Source of the DNA: Synechococcus sp. PCC 7335
GTDB lineage: Bacteria; Cyanobacteriota; Cyanobacteriia; Phormidesmidales; Phormidesmidaceae
DNA length: 64,000 nucleotides
Assembly (NCBI RefSeq): GCF_000155595.1
Contig: NZ_DS989904.1
Span: 4,271,987-4,335,986, forward strand
Reading direction: 5' to 3'
Positions 1 through 8,298 of this stretch are shown here, piece by piece; position 1 is the stretch's first letter; every line of letters starts with the position of its first letter. The translations under genes were made by a program, and so were the position numbers. The notes below the pieces were generated by a model. That model ran no database searches, was not told the origin of the DNA, and worked only from the letters and a program-made list of their open reading frames with translations.

Positions 1-1226
1 TCGACCTCACCAAGTCCATGATCTACGATTCACAGGCTCAGCAGCTTGCGGATGAAAAAGGGCTGCAGATCATGGATATTACCTGGGAAGACACTGGCCG
101 CTACGACAACTCATCTGTCGGCCCCAACATCAGCGATATGACCATTCAAGTCGAGCACCGCGACCCTCGATCTGATCAGTCTCAGCTTCACCTCATGCCT
201 GTTATTCGCTATCCCAACTTTGCTGATCGCACTGCCGATATTCCTTTACAAAACCTCTCTGTGCTTACTGGTAATGAGAAAGGCCAAGACGTAGAACCTA
301 CTCTCCTTGCCGATGTTCTAGAAAATCTGCGCACATACCTGAGCAATCCAGAGTCTTGGGCAGGACGAAAAAATTCCCTACTTGCCGAGCAAGACTCTCA
401 CGTTCTAGTGAGTGCTCAAGCAGCCTTTTTGCCAATTCCTTCAGAAGGCGAAGCAACCTTCAATCCTGTTCTATTCAACTATCAGTCTTACCCTGGCGAT
501 CCGGCTGTTCTAACCATTCTAGCGACCCGTGAAGGCACTAGTGTGACTGTCATCGACAATCAAAGAGATGGGTTTGACGCTGGGCGCACCTGGGGTCAAA
601 GATTGTTCTTTAATCAAAATGGCGATCGCGCTTCGCTTACTGGCAAACGTATGAGTGACTATCGCACAGAGTCAGCTGAAACGCTCGAACTGTCGCCTCT
701 CAATTCTGAAGAAGCTGGACTGAATATGGTCATGTTGATCCAAGTTCCCCTTAAACAAAAAGAACCTTTTGGTAACTTCTTGGGCGCTCAAAACGACGTG
801 ATGATGGAATCTGCCGCGCCCTTATCATCTACGCTTCAAAGCTCTAGCCGAAGCAATGTAGAAGCTGCCGTCATCAGTCATGGCGAGGTCGAAGGGCCGT
901 TCACCGAGATCGACAACCTTGCTATAGAGCGTGATCCTAACTTTCCCATTCGCGCCACCATCCAGTTTTACAAAGCCACTGATAATGGGGTTGTTTCTGA
1001 AGCCGATCTAGCTGAGATCGACGAACAAATTCAGCGAATCTATGCTGATGCTGACTACGTAGGCAGCTTAGTCACTGACAGCCGTACAGGTCGCCCGACC
1101 GAATACGAAGGGAATCACGAACAACCCGAAGATTGGTGGGAAGAATTTTGGCAGCACAGTGAGAACCGTCAGGGAATGAGTCGAGAGGCGGCGCTAGAAC
1201 TACTTAGAAGACTTCGAGGAAGGTAA
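1..1226 (+). CDS. Unknown protein, 5' end outside the window
   Basis: The reading frame is open to the left edge (codons from position 3 encode DLTKS before the first ATG at 18), and that ATG has no Shine-Dalgarno sequence, so the gene probably starts upstream. At least 402 residues are visible. The protein is soluble-looking and acidic, with no signal peptide, membrane helix or family motif I recognise. It has a run near visible residues 25-40 (TGRYDNSSVGPNISD) that looks conserved, and an acidic, Trp-rich C-terminal region (EDWWEEFWQ). Codon use matches the neighbours. It is probably a conserved cyanobacterial protein of unknown function. The next gene is on the same strand after a spacer of about 210 bp, so co-transcription is possible but not shown. 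Confidence 0.75.
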   Translation, partial: DLTKSMIYDSQAQQLADEKGLQIMDITWEDTGRYDNSSVGPNISDMTIQVEHRDPRSDQSQLHLMPVIRYPNFADRTADIPLQNLSVLTGNEKGQDVEPTLLADVLENLRTYLSNPESWAGRKNSLLAEQDSHVLVSAQAAFLPIPSEGEATFNPVLFNYQSYPGDPAVLTILATREGTSVTVIDNQRDGFDAGRTWGQRLFFNQNGDRASLTGKRMSDYRTESAETLELSPLNSEEAGLNMVMLIQVPLKQKEPFGNFLGAQNDVMMESAAPLSSTLQSSSRSNVEAAVISHGEVEGPFTEIDNLAIERDPNFPIRATIQFYKATDNGVVSEADLAEIDEQIQRIYADADYVGSLVTDSRTGRPTEYEGNHEQPEDWWEEFWQHSENRQGMSREAALELLRRLRGR

Positions 1227-1437
1227 GTAATAGGCCAGGCGAACAGGCACTACAGCTCTAGTCACTTGCTAATTCCTTTGCTAGGTACATTGCTAAGATG
1301 TTACATCTTTTAGACGTGGACAGCTAAGTAACACGATATCTATCCCAAAAGTAATAAGAGGGGCGAGCCACGTCGTTCTATAGTCTGTGACAGCTAAATA
1401 CAAAAGACATAAGTACAAAAGACAGTTGAATATAAAC

Positions 1438-3033
1438 ATGAAAGCCTTCTTGGTTGAGCACACTCTTCGCTATCTGCCGCTGACAATGGTGACTCTACTA
1501 AGTGCTGCTATGTCAGCGCACTCTGCTGAAGTAGTGGCCGGCCCAACCGGAACCCAGTTTACGCTCAATCAACTACCTAGCGGCAACTATCGATTCTGTA
1601 GCAAAAAGCCAGATGAAGTAGGCCAAGCGATGGGTGCTTGCTTCCGGTTTAGAAAGGAGGCAGAAAACATTGTTGGCACCTACTACTACCCCAATACAGG
1701 ATCGAGTATTTGTTTAAGAGGACAGATCAATAACAACACTTTTAGCGGTCAGGCAATTGAGCGGTTTTCAACAGGAGAATCACCTCCAGCAGACTTCTCT
1801 CGTCCGCAGCTATCTAACTGGGATGTAGATTTCTTGAAAGTAGGCAATGGTTTGTACGTAGATCGACTTGACCGGCGCGATGCCATCTTGTATCGCAGCG
1901 CCTTACTTAATCTGAACAACTTCTATCAATACAATGCAGGTAGCGTCTCACCGCCTACAACCTGTCCAACTCGGCCAAGCAGTATTGTCAGCGTCGCACC
2001 AGACTTTGACAATTTAAGAGAAGTTGGTACTTCTGAGTATTATGGCCAGCCTATCTATCTTGATTTTAGTAGTATCGAGCCTATCGCCTCTAGCACCTAT
2101 CGCTACACCACGCTTATCGGTAGACCTAATCGTCTCAGTGAGACCGAATATCAGGTGGACTGTCAAAGCTTAGAGAGCGTTCAAGTGCTGCGATCGCGCT
2201 ACTACGATCAAGACGGCGATCTTCAGGAGTTAGAACTAGTTGATAAAGCCGTTCCCGTCGATCAGACTAGCCCTTTTGCCTCGCAGCGCTACAATGCCAT
2301 CCAGCACGTTTGCCAAGAACACGCCCAGCTTGATATCGAACTTTCTAGAGACACCGATAGCTATGAACGCTATCGCAATCAACGCTTTGGCTACAGCCTA
2401 CTCTATCCTAGCGATGTTCTGATCCCACAAGGTGAGTTAGCTGATGGGTCAGGCCAGACATTCTTGAGTGCTGCAGGTGATGTTTTGGTGCGTGTCTATG
2501 GTGAAAGTAGCCAATCAGAGACGCTTGCCCAGCGATACGAACAGGCGCAGGTAGCTCAGCGGGTGACCTACCGAGCGATCAGCGATAACTTCTTTGTTGT
2601 TTCTGGTGTAGATAATGACAAAGTAGTCTATCGAAAAACGCTATTAGAAGACAACATCTTTAAAGTGTTAGAGATTGAGTTCGATCAAGCGCTGCAGCGA
2701 GAGTTTGAACCAGTGGCTCAGGCGATTGCAGATTCCTTTGCCCCGACCGTTCCTGATTCAGGCCTTCGCCAGCTCCCCGAAGCCGTCCAAACTGCAGTTC
2801 TAGAGCTTGCCGCTGCTAATACAGAAGCGGAATCCGCTGTGTTTGAAATTGTTTCTGTCGAGGAAGAAACTTGGTCTAACGGCTGTCTTGATTTGCCGCA
2901 GCCGGATGAAGTGTGTACGCTGGCACTTGTCCCTGGCTGGCGAGTAAAGGTCGCAGCCAATTTACCAGGTGGACTTATTCAATTCACCTATCGAACTGAT
3001 CAGACAGGCGATCGCATTCGTTTTGAGAATTAG
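1438..3033 (+). CDS. Secreted protein of unknown function
   Basis: I chose the ATG at 1438, not the in-frame GTG at 1387, because it begins a good Sec signal peptide: a short N-region, a hydrophobic core (LPLTMVTLLSAAM) and a likely cut after AHSA. The mature protein of about 500 residues is exported. The N-terminal third has paired Cys and short aromatic motifs (YRFCSKKP, GACFRFR). The last 65 residues contain WSNGCLDLPQPDEVCT and PGWRVKV followed by a YRTD motif, a module I associate with several exported cyanobacterial proteins but cannot name. Four Cys in that part could form disulphides. No enzymatic motif is visible. It converges with the DoxX-type gene downstream. Confidence 0.8.
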   Translation: MKAFLVEHTLRYLPLTMVTLLSAAMSAHSAEVVAGPTGTQFTLNQLPSGNYRFCSKKPDEVGQAMGACFRFRKEAENIVGTYYYPNTGSSICLRGQINNNTFSGQAIERFSTGESPPADFSRPQLSNWDVDFLKVGNGLYVDRLDRRDAILYRSALLNLNNFYQYNAGSVSPPTTCPTRPSSIVSVAPDFDNLREVGTSEYYGQPIYLDFSSIEPIASSTYRYTTLIGRPNRLSETEYQVDCQSLESVQVLRSRYYDQDGDLQELELVDKAVPVDQTSPFASQRYNAIQHVCQEHAQLDIELSRDTDSYERYRNQRFGYSLLYPSDVLIPQGELADGSGQTFLSAAGDVLVRVYGESSQSETLAQRYEQAQVAQRVTYRAISDNFFVVSGVDNDKVVYRKTLLEDNIFKVLEIEFDQALQREFEPVAQAIADSFAPTVPDSGLRQLPEAVQTAVLELAAANTEAESAVFEIVSVEEETWSNGCLDLPQPDEVCTLALVPGWRVKVAANLPGGLIQFTYRTDQTGDRIRFEN

Positions 3034-3110
3034 ACCTTCGCTGGCTTTTTCTCCAGTTGCAAGTTAGATCAGTCGCAAGCTAAACTCGCAACTTCTCCTA
3101 TACTCACAAG

Positions 3111-3545
3111 CTAGAGTGAAGATCGACTCTCTTTGTTGAATACTTTGTCGAAAAAATCTGTGTACCAAGCAGCCCAAGCAATCAGTACAAACTGAAACGG
3201 CAGCCGAAAGCCATGTAGCCACCAGCTATCTGGAATATTCTCAATCTTGATATGGTTGAAAGCCATATTCAGGTTGGCCGGATATACCGCTATAAAGAGA
3301 GCAACTAGACCCAGACCGGAGAGCGATCGCGTCGCTGGAACAATCAGGCCTATGCCAAAAATAATCTCAAAAACGCCGCTGATATATACCAACGCTGCTG
3401 GATACGGCATGAATCCTGGAACAATCTTGATAAAAGGATCTGGCGTAGCAAAGTGCAAAACCCCTGCTACCAGCATACAGACCGCCAATATGCCACGCAG
3501 CGTATCTTTGTTCTTTTGAAGGATTTCCTTGATGGCCTCGATCAT
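3111..3545 (-). CDS. DoxX-family integral membrane protein
   Basis: This is a 144-residue protein with four hydrophobic segments, roughly residues 18-36, 52-72, 78-98 and 118-136, separated by short loops. The spacing and the PGFMPYP and VYISGVFEIIFG motifs fit the DoxX/SURF4-like superfamily of small four-helix membrane proteins. Members are linked to quinone-related redox chemistry in some organisms, but the role here is unknown. The ATG at 3545 was chosen because it follows AGAGAAAG in the leader. An extension to 3632 exists but would encode a duplicated ECWIKE peptide derived from a short DNA tandem duplication (3554-3592), and it would overlap the upstream GH13 gene. The GH13 gene lies 74 bp upstream on the same strand, so the two may share a transcript. 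Confidence 0.8.
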   Translation of the reverse strand: MIEAIKEILQKNKDTLRGILAVCMLVAGVLHFATPDPFIKIVPGFMPYPAALVYISGVFEIIFGIGLIVPATRSLSGLGLVALFIAVYPANLNMAFNHIKIENIPDSWWLHGFRLPFQFVLIAWAAWYTDFFDKVFNKESRSSL

Positions 3546-3619
3546 TACTTTCTCTTTTATCCAACATTCAGATTCTTTTATCCAGCATTCAGGCTTGAGT
3601 TTTGATTCAGCGCAGCAGG

Positions 3620-5263
3620 CTAAGACGACCAAACCAGGACCTGTGCCTCATACTCTGGCAAATCCATCATGAGTCGACCGCCCTCAACCGTCACATCAAA
3701 GTTCTTTGTCCACTCGTGCCAGATTCCATCTTCAGGCAAGTTCTCCACTTGATAGCCTGCTAGAAAGTTGTCAGAACAGTTCACAATGACCGCGACTCTT
3801 GCTCCCATCTCATGCCAGCGCATGTATCCTATGACCTGCGTATCAGCATTTTCGTGGAAGATAGAGACATTGTCGGAACGTATCGCCGCATTCTCCTTTC
3901 TCAGTGCAATCAGTCCTTTGTAATACTTGAGCAGTCCAACATTGGGTTCACTATCTAGCAAGGACCAATCCAACGGCGCTGGGTCGAGCGTCTTGTGCTT
4001 ATAGGCGCCAAACTCCTCACCCATCCAGATCATCGGCACGCCCATCGCTGTCATCACTAGGGCAGCGCCAAGTTTGGCCCGCTTGAACGCTCCTTGTTCG
4101 AAAATCTCCATATCCGCTAGATTTGCCATCAAACGGTTTTGGTCGTGGCTAGTGAGATAGTTGATCACATTTTGGGCACTAAGAAAGCCCATTCTCTTTG
4201 GATCAATCAGCTCTTTCACTTTCTCAATCGCGGTGCCCTCTCCCTTCAAAATATCTAGGAAGTTGTAGTGAAAGCTAACTCTCCAGCTACTATCTACAGG
4301 ACCTTCTAGTCCACAGATGTCAGGTTTTTCTGGAATATGTTCAGCGCACGTAAATAGTGGCTTTGGCTTTGCTGCTAACCCTGCCTCATCCACAATCTGG
4401 CCGAGTACTTCTGGATTGTCTAACTGCTTGACCGCATCAAATCGTAGACCGTCAAACTGATATTCCGTGATCCAAAAGTTGACCATGTCCCGCATGAAAT
4501 CCCGAGCGGGGAACCGTTCGTAATTCTCGTCATAGTGGTCATAGTCAAACTCTGGACCCCAGCTCTGATCAGGATCTTTAGGATCTTTTCGATACCAATA
4601 GTTGTAGTCGATTTGGGTGAGCGGAGCCTCGGCTTCGGAATGGTTGAGAACGACATCGAGGATTAGCATAATACCGCGCGCATGACACTCATCGACTAGT
4701 CGCTTTAGATCGGCAGGCTTACCATAGCTTGAGCGCAGGGCAAAGTAGTGGCGCAGGTTGTAGCCCCAGCCAATTTCCATTGGACAAGACTGCACAGGCA
4801 TCAGCTCTAGAGCATTCACGCCGAGATCCTGGAGATAGTCGAGCCTATCGAGAATAGTGTGAAATGATCCTTCACCTTCCGTCTCAGTAAAATCTTGAAC
4901 CAACATTTCGTAGATCACCAGTTCATCTGGCTGAGGCAGTTCTACATCGTGATGCTGCCAGACATAGTCATCAATGATAATCTCGCCATCTTTGATACGA
5001 ATGACGCCCTGCTGATTAGATTCATCTACTTCAGTCGCGTAAGGATCAATCACGTACGTCCATTCGTCTGTATCTAGAAAAGGGCTCTGCGATTTTACAC
5101 GAAACTTATAAGCATACTGACCATCTGCTAGCTCAACCTTCGTTCGAAAGTAGCCATCCTCTCCCTTTTCCATCTCAGCGACTGAGTCCTCTAAGAAATC
5201 ACCAACAAGAGATGCCTTTGGGTTGTAAGGAGCCCAGAGCTTAAATTCGATGGGGTGCGTCAT
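3620..5263 (-). CDS. GH13 alpha-amylase-family enzyme with CBM48-like N-domain
   Basis: This is a 547-residue alpha-glucan-active enzyme. Residues 1-100 resemble a CBM48/isoamylase N-terminal domain (FKLWAPYNPKASLVGDF). The (beta/alpha)8 barrel follows, with all four GH13 signatures: DVVLNH (203-208), GLRFDAVKQ (272-280, nucleophile Asp276), CAEHIP (acid/base Glu308) and TSHD (372-374). A C-terminal beta domain ends the protein. It has no signal peptide, so it should act in the cytosol on glycogen or maltodextrin. The exact specificity (branching, debranching or hydrolysis) cannot be read from the motifs. The ATG at 5263 was chosen because homology begins immediately after it; upstream in-frame starts add a basic tail without family resemblance. 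Confidence 0.9.
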   Translation of the reverse strand: MTHPIEFKLWAPYNPKASLVGDFLEDSVAEMEKGEDGYFRTKVELADGQYAYKFRVKSQSPFLDTDEWTYVIDPYATEVDESNQQGVIRIKDGEIIIDDYVWQHHDVELPQPDELVIYEMLVQDFTETEGEGSFHTILDRLDYLQDLGVNALELMPVQSCPMEIGWGYNLRHYFALRSSYGKPADLKRLVDECHARGIMLILDVVLNHSEAEAPLTQIDYNYWYRKDPKDPDQSWGPEFDYDHYDENYERFPARDFMRDMVNFWITEYQFDGLRFDAVKQLDNPEVLGQIVDEAGLAAKPKPLFTCAEHIPEKPDICGLEGPVDSSWRVSFHYNFLDILKGEGTAIEKVKELIDPKRMGFLSAQNVINYLTSHDQNRLMANLADMEIFEQGAFKRAKLGAALVMTAMGVPMIWMGEEFGAYKHKTLDPAPLDWSLLDSEPNVGLLKYYKGLIALRKENAAIRSDNVSIFHENADTQVIGYMRWHEMGARVAVIVNCSDNFLAGYQVENLPEDGIWHEWTKNFDVTVEGGRLMMDLPEYEAQVLVWSS

Positions 5264-5483
5264 GGGAGTTGCTAGTTCATAGGATGAGCGATCGCCAGCA
5301 AAACGCCTACAAACAGAGCGACTCATCAAAGCGATCTGCACCAAAAACTAGCAGGTTTCTATATGGCCGCACCTCTATCTATAGATGGCTATTAATCCAT
5401 AGAAATCTTCTTCGACTCCTGAAGCAAAACTTTAAGTAAAACTTTGTCCTAAACTCTATCTATCTTGTGTCTTGTAGATAGTT

Positions 5484-7154
5484 CTACGCTTTAGCTAACA
5501 TTGGCGCCGCCTTGAGCAACGTCTTTGTGTAGGGGTGAGCCGGCGCGCTAAATATCTGTTCTGTCGAACCAATCTCTACGATCTTACCGCTGCTCATCAC
5601 AGCAATGCGATCGCACAAATATTTTGCGACCCACAGATCGTGGGTGATAAATAAATAAGTCAGTGCTAACTCGTCTTTAAGCGCTAGCATCAGCTCTAGC
5701 ACTTGGGCCTGCACGCTCGCATCAAGCATACTGACAGGCTCATCGCAGACCACTAGCTTAGGCCGTGTGATTAAGGCGCGGGCGATCGCTACCCTTTGCT
5801 GCTGTCCGCCCGAGATATCTCCTGGATAGCGGTCATAGTAGTCTTCTACAGGCGTCAATCCGACCCGCTTCATCATTTCATGCACCTTCTGCTTAGCATC
5901 TGCTGCACTCGAAAGGCCGTGAATTAGCAGCGGGTCCGCAATCCCTCGGCCGATCGTCATCATCGGGTTGAGACAGGCATGTGGATCTTGAAAGATCATC
6001 TGGATGTCGCGTCGCTTTGCCTGTAGATCCGAACGCGACAGTTTGGCAAAATCCTTTCCCTGAAATATGATTTTGCCAGCAGTAGGCTCTACAATCCTCA
6101 GCAGCGTTCTTGATAAGGTGCTTTTGCCACAGCCTGACTCTCCAACTAATCCTAGAATTTCTCCAGGATAGAGATCTAATGAAATGCAATCTACTGCTCT
6201 AATCGGCTCCGGTGGCTCTTGACGTAGAATTCTACCTAGCAGTCCTTGCTCTAGAGTGTAGTGCTTCGTGAGCTTTCTCAAACTCAAAATCGGCTTGACC
6301 TTGGTGGTGGCCGCTGCCGAATTCTGCGCGCCTGCGGACTGTAGCTGATGTGCCGCTGCCAGCAACATTTGGGTGTACGGCGCCTGCGGATTGTAAAAGA
6401 CGTCTGCTTTCGGTCCGCTTTCTACCAGTTTGCCTTCATACATCACCGCAATGCGATCGCAATACTCTCCTACGAGCGCTAGGTCGTGTGAAATCAAAAT
6501 CAGTCCCATATTCCGCTTTGAACAGAGCGCCGTCAGCATATCGAGAATCTGAGCTGAGACAGTCACATCCAAGCTTGTGGTCGGCTCATCGGCTACGATC
6601 AGCTTAGGATTAAGGATGAGTGCCAGTGCGATCGCTACTCGCTGTCGCATTCCCCCGCTAAACTCGTGTGGATACTGGCTCCATCGTTCTGCAGGAATAT
6701 TCACCGACGCTAGCGTTGCTACTGCAATATCTTTTGCTTGCTTTCTATCTAATTGAGGTTGATGAGCTAGTAGGGTTTCGAGGCAATGCTCTCCAATGGT
6801 CATCAGCGGGTCTAGTCGCGTCATCGGGTCTTGAAAGACTAAAGACACTGCCTCTCCGCGAAATTTGCGCAGGTCCGCAGCTGAAAAGTCAATCACCGAA
6901 CGCCCCTCGAATAGGGCCTTTCCTTCTACCCGTGAGCCATTTGGCAGTAGCCGCATAGCCGCCCGCCCCAGCGTACTTTTCCCACAGCCCGATTCACCGA
7001 CAAGTCCTAGCTTCTCTCCTGGCTGTAGTGAAAGTGAAACGCCATCCACCGCCCAGGATAAAGGTCCAGGGTAAGAAACTTTGAAGTCCTTTACTTCTAA
7101 TAAAGGAGGCTCAATCTGCACAGCGCTATCTAAAGAAGGGGAAGGATTAATCAT
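5484..7154 (-). CDS. Fused double-ATPase oligopeptide/dipeptide ABC protein (DppD-DppF type)
   Basis: This is a 556-residue cytoplasmic protein with two complete ABC ATPase domains. Domain 1 has Walker A GESGCGKST near residue 53, signature SGGMRQR and Walker B LIVADEPTTSLD. Domain 2 has Walker A GESGCGKST near residue 350, signature SGGQQQR and Walker B LVVCDEPVSMLD. The C-terminus has the PAHPYTK motif typical of OppF/DppF. Such fusions energise peptide, nickel or microcin-C-type importers. No permease or binding protein lies nearby, so it is an orphan here. The ATG at 7154 was chosen over an upstream start at 7283, because the extension runs through a short tandem duplication (7225-7263) and has no family resemblance. 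Confidence 0.92.
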   Translation of the reverse strand: MINPSPSLDSAVQIEPPLLEVKDFKVSYPGPLSWAVDGVSLSLQPGEKLGLVGESGCGKSTLGRAAMRLLPNGSRVEGKALFEGRSVIDFSAADLRKFRGEAVSLVFQDPMTRLDPLMTIGEHCLETLLAHQPQLDRKQAKDIAVATLASVNIPAERWSQYPHEFSGGMRQRVAIALALILNPKLIVADEPTTSLDVTVSAQILDMLTALCSKRNMGLILISHDLALVGEYCDRIAVMYEGKLVESGPKADVFYNPQAPYTQMLLAAAHQLQSAGAQNSAAATTKVKPILSLRKLTKHYTLEQGLLGRILRQEPPEPIRAVDCISLDLYPGEILGLVGESGCGKSTLSRTLLRIVEPTAGKIIFQGKDFAKLSRSDLQAKRRDIQMIFQDPHACLNPMMTIGRGIADPLLIHGLSSAADAKQKVHEMMKRVGLTPVEDYYDRYPGDISGGQQQRVAIARALITRPKLVVCDEPVSMLDASVQAQVLELMLALKDELALTYLFITHDLWVAKYLCDRIAVMSSGKIVEIGSTEQIFSAPAHPYTKTLLKAAPMLAKA

Positions 7155-7224
7155 AAGATTAGACAGTGAGTGACTTAGCCGGTGAATAACATAGCCAGTA
7201 AGCAACCTGGCAAGTTGAGGGCAC

Positions 7225-7263
7225 GCTCGATAGTATCTGGCAAAGCTCGATAGTATCTGGCAA
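7225..7263. repeat. Two-copy tandem duplication upstream of the peptide ABC gene
   Basis: GCTCGATAGTATCTGGCAA occurs at 7225-7243 and again at 7245-7263, identical over 19 bases with a period of 20. It lies in the leader of the ABC gene on the minus strand. It is one of many short duplications in the spacers of this window. Confidence 0.95.
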
Positions 7264-7359
7264 CCCTCACTATAGACAATCACCTACGCTCTCAGCGCAC
7301 CTGTCATTGCGTCACATGATTGCGCAATATACGTCAATAAGCGCGGCGCGGCGCAATAC

Positions 7360-7716
7360 TTAGACTTCATCCGCCATGGCGATCGCAAACTGCTGAAGCT
7401 GATTGAGATGAGCCTTTAACTGCTCTCGTATTTGAGTGATAGTTGCTGGCGTTCTAGCTGCTCTCAACTTCATCCCTTCGACTTTCATCAATCGTAGCCG
7501 TCGGTATGCTTCTGTTAAATAAGTTCTCAGCTTTTTCTCGACTGCCGAAGAAAGATCGGCTACCTCAACAGCTTTAATAATGGCCTGAAGCTGAGGCTGC
7601 ATCAAATCAGTTTGCTGCGAAATCATCGTCGCACTCTCAGCTTCGTTAGCAATTAGCTGCTGAAGTTGACCAACTGATTGCACCCATTCGTCTAGCTGAT
7701 CCCCGAGATCCCCCAT
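7360..7716 (-). CDS. Small helical protein, possible PatD-type heterocyst-frequency/FtsZ-associated protein
   Basis: This 118-residue, all-helical, Gln- and Leu-rich protein has no Cys, no signal peptide and no membrane segment. The C-terminal half (KLRTYLTEAYRRLRLMK, then LRAARTPAT, then a final amphipathic helix) follows the pattern I remember for PatD: an RLL-type helix, a QAAR/AAR-P-AT turn and a C-terminal helix. PatD interacts with FtsZ and limits heterocyst frequency in Anabaena, and homologues also occur in non-heterocystous cyanobacteria. The assignment is from memory of the pattern, not a search. Otherwise it is a conserved hypothetical. It is a single gene with about 200 bp on the side towards the ABC gene and a long spacer upstream. 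Confidence 0.6.
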   Translation of the reverse strand: MGDLGDQLDEWVQSVGQLQQLIANEAESATMISQQTDLMQPQLQAIIKAVEVADLSSAVEKKLRTYLTEAYRRLRLMKVEGMKLRAARTPATITQIREQLKAHLNQLQQFAIAMADEV

Positions 7717-8298
7717 AGAAAACCTGTATAGAGCAAACGACTAAAACTGTATTTTCACCGATGTTCTTAAGACTAAAGGGGACAGTTTTGTTTATGATTG
7801 ATTATCTCTGTACTCGTACTCAGGCCTATATAAGACCTGCGCATACATTCTGTATTAAAGAATAAAATTTAAGATAATTATCCACTTCTCTATCACGCTC
7901 TCACTTTATTCTGCTCACCCTCTGCTCATCCTTGGAGGCGTATCTCCTATGGACTCGTGAAAGGCTCACGAAGTACCTTCAGAATATCCAATCACATACG
8001 GTCTTAGCTTTAGGGCTTAGCACGGTCTACAGCAAACCTCTAACAGACCTTTAACTAGAAGATATTCGCCGTAGATACCTCTACTAGTAGCCTTCATTAA
8101 AGAACGCACGCCAGATAGGAAACAAAAACCAAGAGTTAGCAGTTTTATTCTTTAAACACAGTTCAGTTACTAGCTACCACATTGTGGTTTTTATTTCTCC
8201 GTAGTGAATCCTGCTTCAATTAAGTTAACCCTCTTCCCATAGTCAATACTTTACTTAGCCCTCCTGTAAACCTCTACCTGAGACGAGCGTGTGACACT
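7717..8298. other. Long intergenic spacer between divergent genes
   Basis: This 582 bp, AT-rich region separates the small helical protein (minus) from rel (plus), so it must hold both promoters. I found no convincing ORF, tRNA, riboswitch or strong hairpin. The leader of rel may be several hundred bases long. Confidence 0.6.

Noticed and set aside
5264-5344. Longer N-terminus for the GH13 enzyme
   Set aside because: The additional 27 residues are basic and unlike the family, and homology starts right at the ATG at 5263.
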